Shown: one piece after another, positions 4,755 to 5,104 of the stretch | Position numbering within the stretch: the first letter of the stretch is position 1 | How the letters are laid out: every line of letters begins with the position of its first letter | Assembly: GCA_937911235.1 (NCBI GenBank) | Contig: CALDPN010000172.1 | Location: 1 to 5,104, forward strand | Direction of reading: 5' to 3' | Source of the DNA: an uncultured Bacteroidales bacterium | GTDB lineage: Bacteria; Bacteroidota; Bacteroidia; Bacteroidales; Paludibacteraceae | Length of the DNA stretch: 5,104 nucleotides | Notes under the pieces: generated by a model | What the model was told of the DNA's origin: nothing | What the model saw: the letters and a program-made list of their open reading frames with translations, nothing else | Databases searched by the model: none | Translations under genes and position numbers: made by a program

Positions 4755-5104
4755 TACTCTCCTACTTCTTTTTTAATCCAATCGTATCCTTTTTCTTCAA
4801 GAACTGCCACTAATTCGCGTCCTGCAGTTTTCACTATGCGACCTTTGTATAGAATATGTACAATATCTGGCACAATATAGTCTAAAAGACGTTGGTAGTG
4901 AGTAATAACTATAGAAGCGTTTTCTGGGGTTTTAAGTTGGTTTACGCCGTTTGCCACTACGCGTAGAGCATCAATATCTAGACCTGAGTCTGTTTCGTCT
5001 AGAATAGATAAACATGGTTCTAGCATAGCCATTTGGAAAATTTCGTTACGTTTCTTTTCACCACCAGAGAAACCTTCGTTTACAGAACGATTTGCAAGTT
5101 TGTT
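4754..5104 (-). CDS. sufC: SufC, ABC-type ATPase of the SUF complex (partial, 5' end off window)
   Basis: SufC is the ATPase subunit that drives conformational change in SufBCD during cluster assembly. The last 116 residues are present. The frame stays open to the right edge, so the gene extends past an internal ATG at 5032. Counting from the edge: the ABC signature FSGGEKKR at 12-19, in the SufC-typical context NEGFSGGEKKRNEI; Walker B with catalytic glutamate LSILDETDSGLD at 32-43; and the switch histidine in ITHYQRLL further on. The end is GYDWIKKEVGE. The Walker A half, about 130 residues, lies off the window. The DETDSGLD form with the FSGGEKKR signature is diagnostic of SufC rather than a transporter ATPase. 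SufB is expected immediately upstream. The TAA stop shares a base with the sufD ATG. Confidence 0.95.
   Translation of the reverse strand, partial: NKLANRSVNEGFSGGEKKRNEIFQMAMLEPCLSILDETDSGLDIDALRVVANGVNQLKTPENASIVITHYQRLLDYIVPDIVHILYKGRIVKTAGRELVAVLEEKGYDWIKKEVGE

Noticed and set aside
1..5104. A novel defence, mobile or biosynthetic system
   Set aside because: All confident genes belong to known housekeeping families (16S rRNA, TrhA, Suf). No repeats of CRISPR type, transposase, integrase, attachment site or unknown conserved gene was seen.

Overview
The window reads as chromosomal DNA of an AT-rich member of the Bacteroidota. Three things point there: the 16S rRNA 5' end on the minus strand, with its wording around the first 100 bases; promoters of the Bacteroidota type (TTTG, then about 20 bases, then TAnnTTTG) instead of the proteobacterial -35/-10; and a suf operon ordered sufC-sufD-sufS-sufE. 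The 16S variable region resembles Chitinophagales/Sphingobacteriales-like sequences from memory, but I cannot fix the genus.

Layout, left to right. Positions 1 to about 343 hold the first ~340 bases of a 16S rRNA gene transcribed leftward; the rest lies off the left edge. Positions 344-720 are its leader and control region. There I see two successive leftward promoters, each with TTTG-N20-TAYCTTTG. Each is followed by small hairpins and by a boxA-like motif with the shared core CTTTGAYAGATTG. Positions 721-940 are AT-rich spacer with a short palindrome and a short direct repeat and no credible gene. A rightward gene for a hemolysin III / TrhA (PAQR-type) seven-helix membrane protein follows at 993-1664, with a likely -7 box just upstream. 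A strong bidirectional terminator hairpin at 1727-1752 separates it from the convergent suf operon.

The suf operon fills the right half, transcribed leftward: sufC (cut by the right edge), sufD, sufS and sufE. Together they form the SUF iron-sulfur cluster machinery. SufS takes sulfur from cysteine, SufE accepts it on a conserved cysteine and passes it on, and SufD with SufC (and SufB, expected just beyond the right edge) builds and transfers the cluster. Key residues are present in SufD, SufS and SufE; in SufC the signature, Walker B and switch histidine are visible but the Walker A half is off the window. sufC/sufD and sufD/sufS both join by the same one-base TAATG stop-start overlap, which suggests translational coupling and fixes the sufS start.

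I found no mobile element, CRISPR array, tRNA or foreign-looking gene. The gene content is housekeeping; the rRNA control region holds the most interesting structure.
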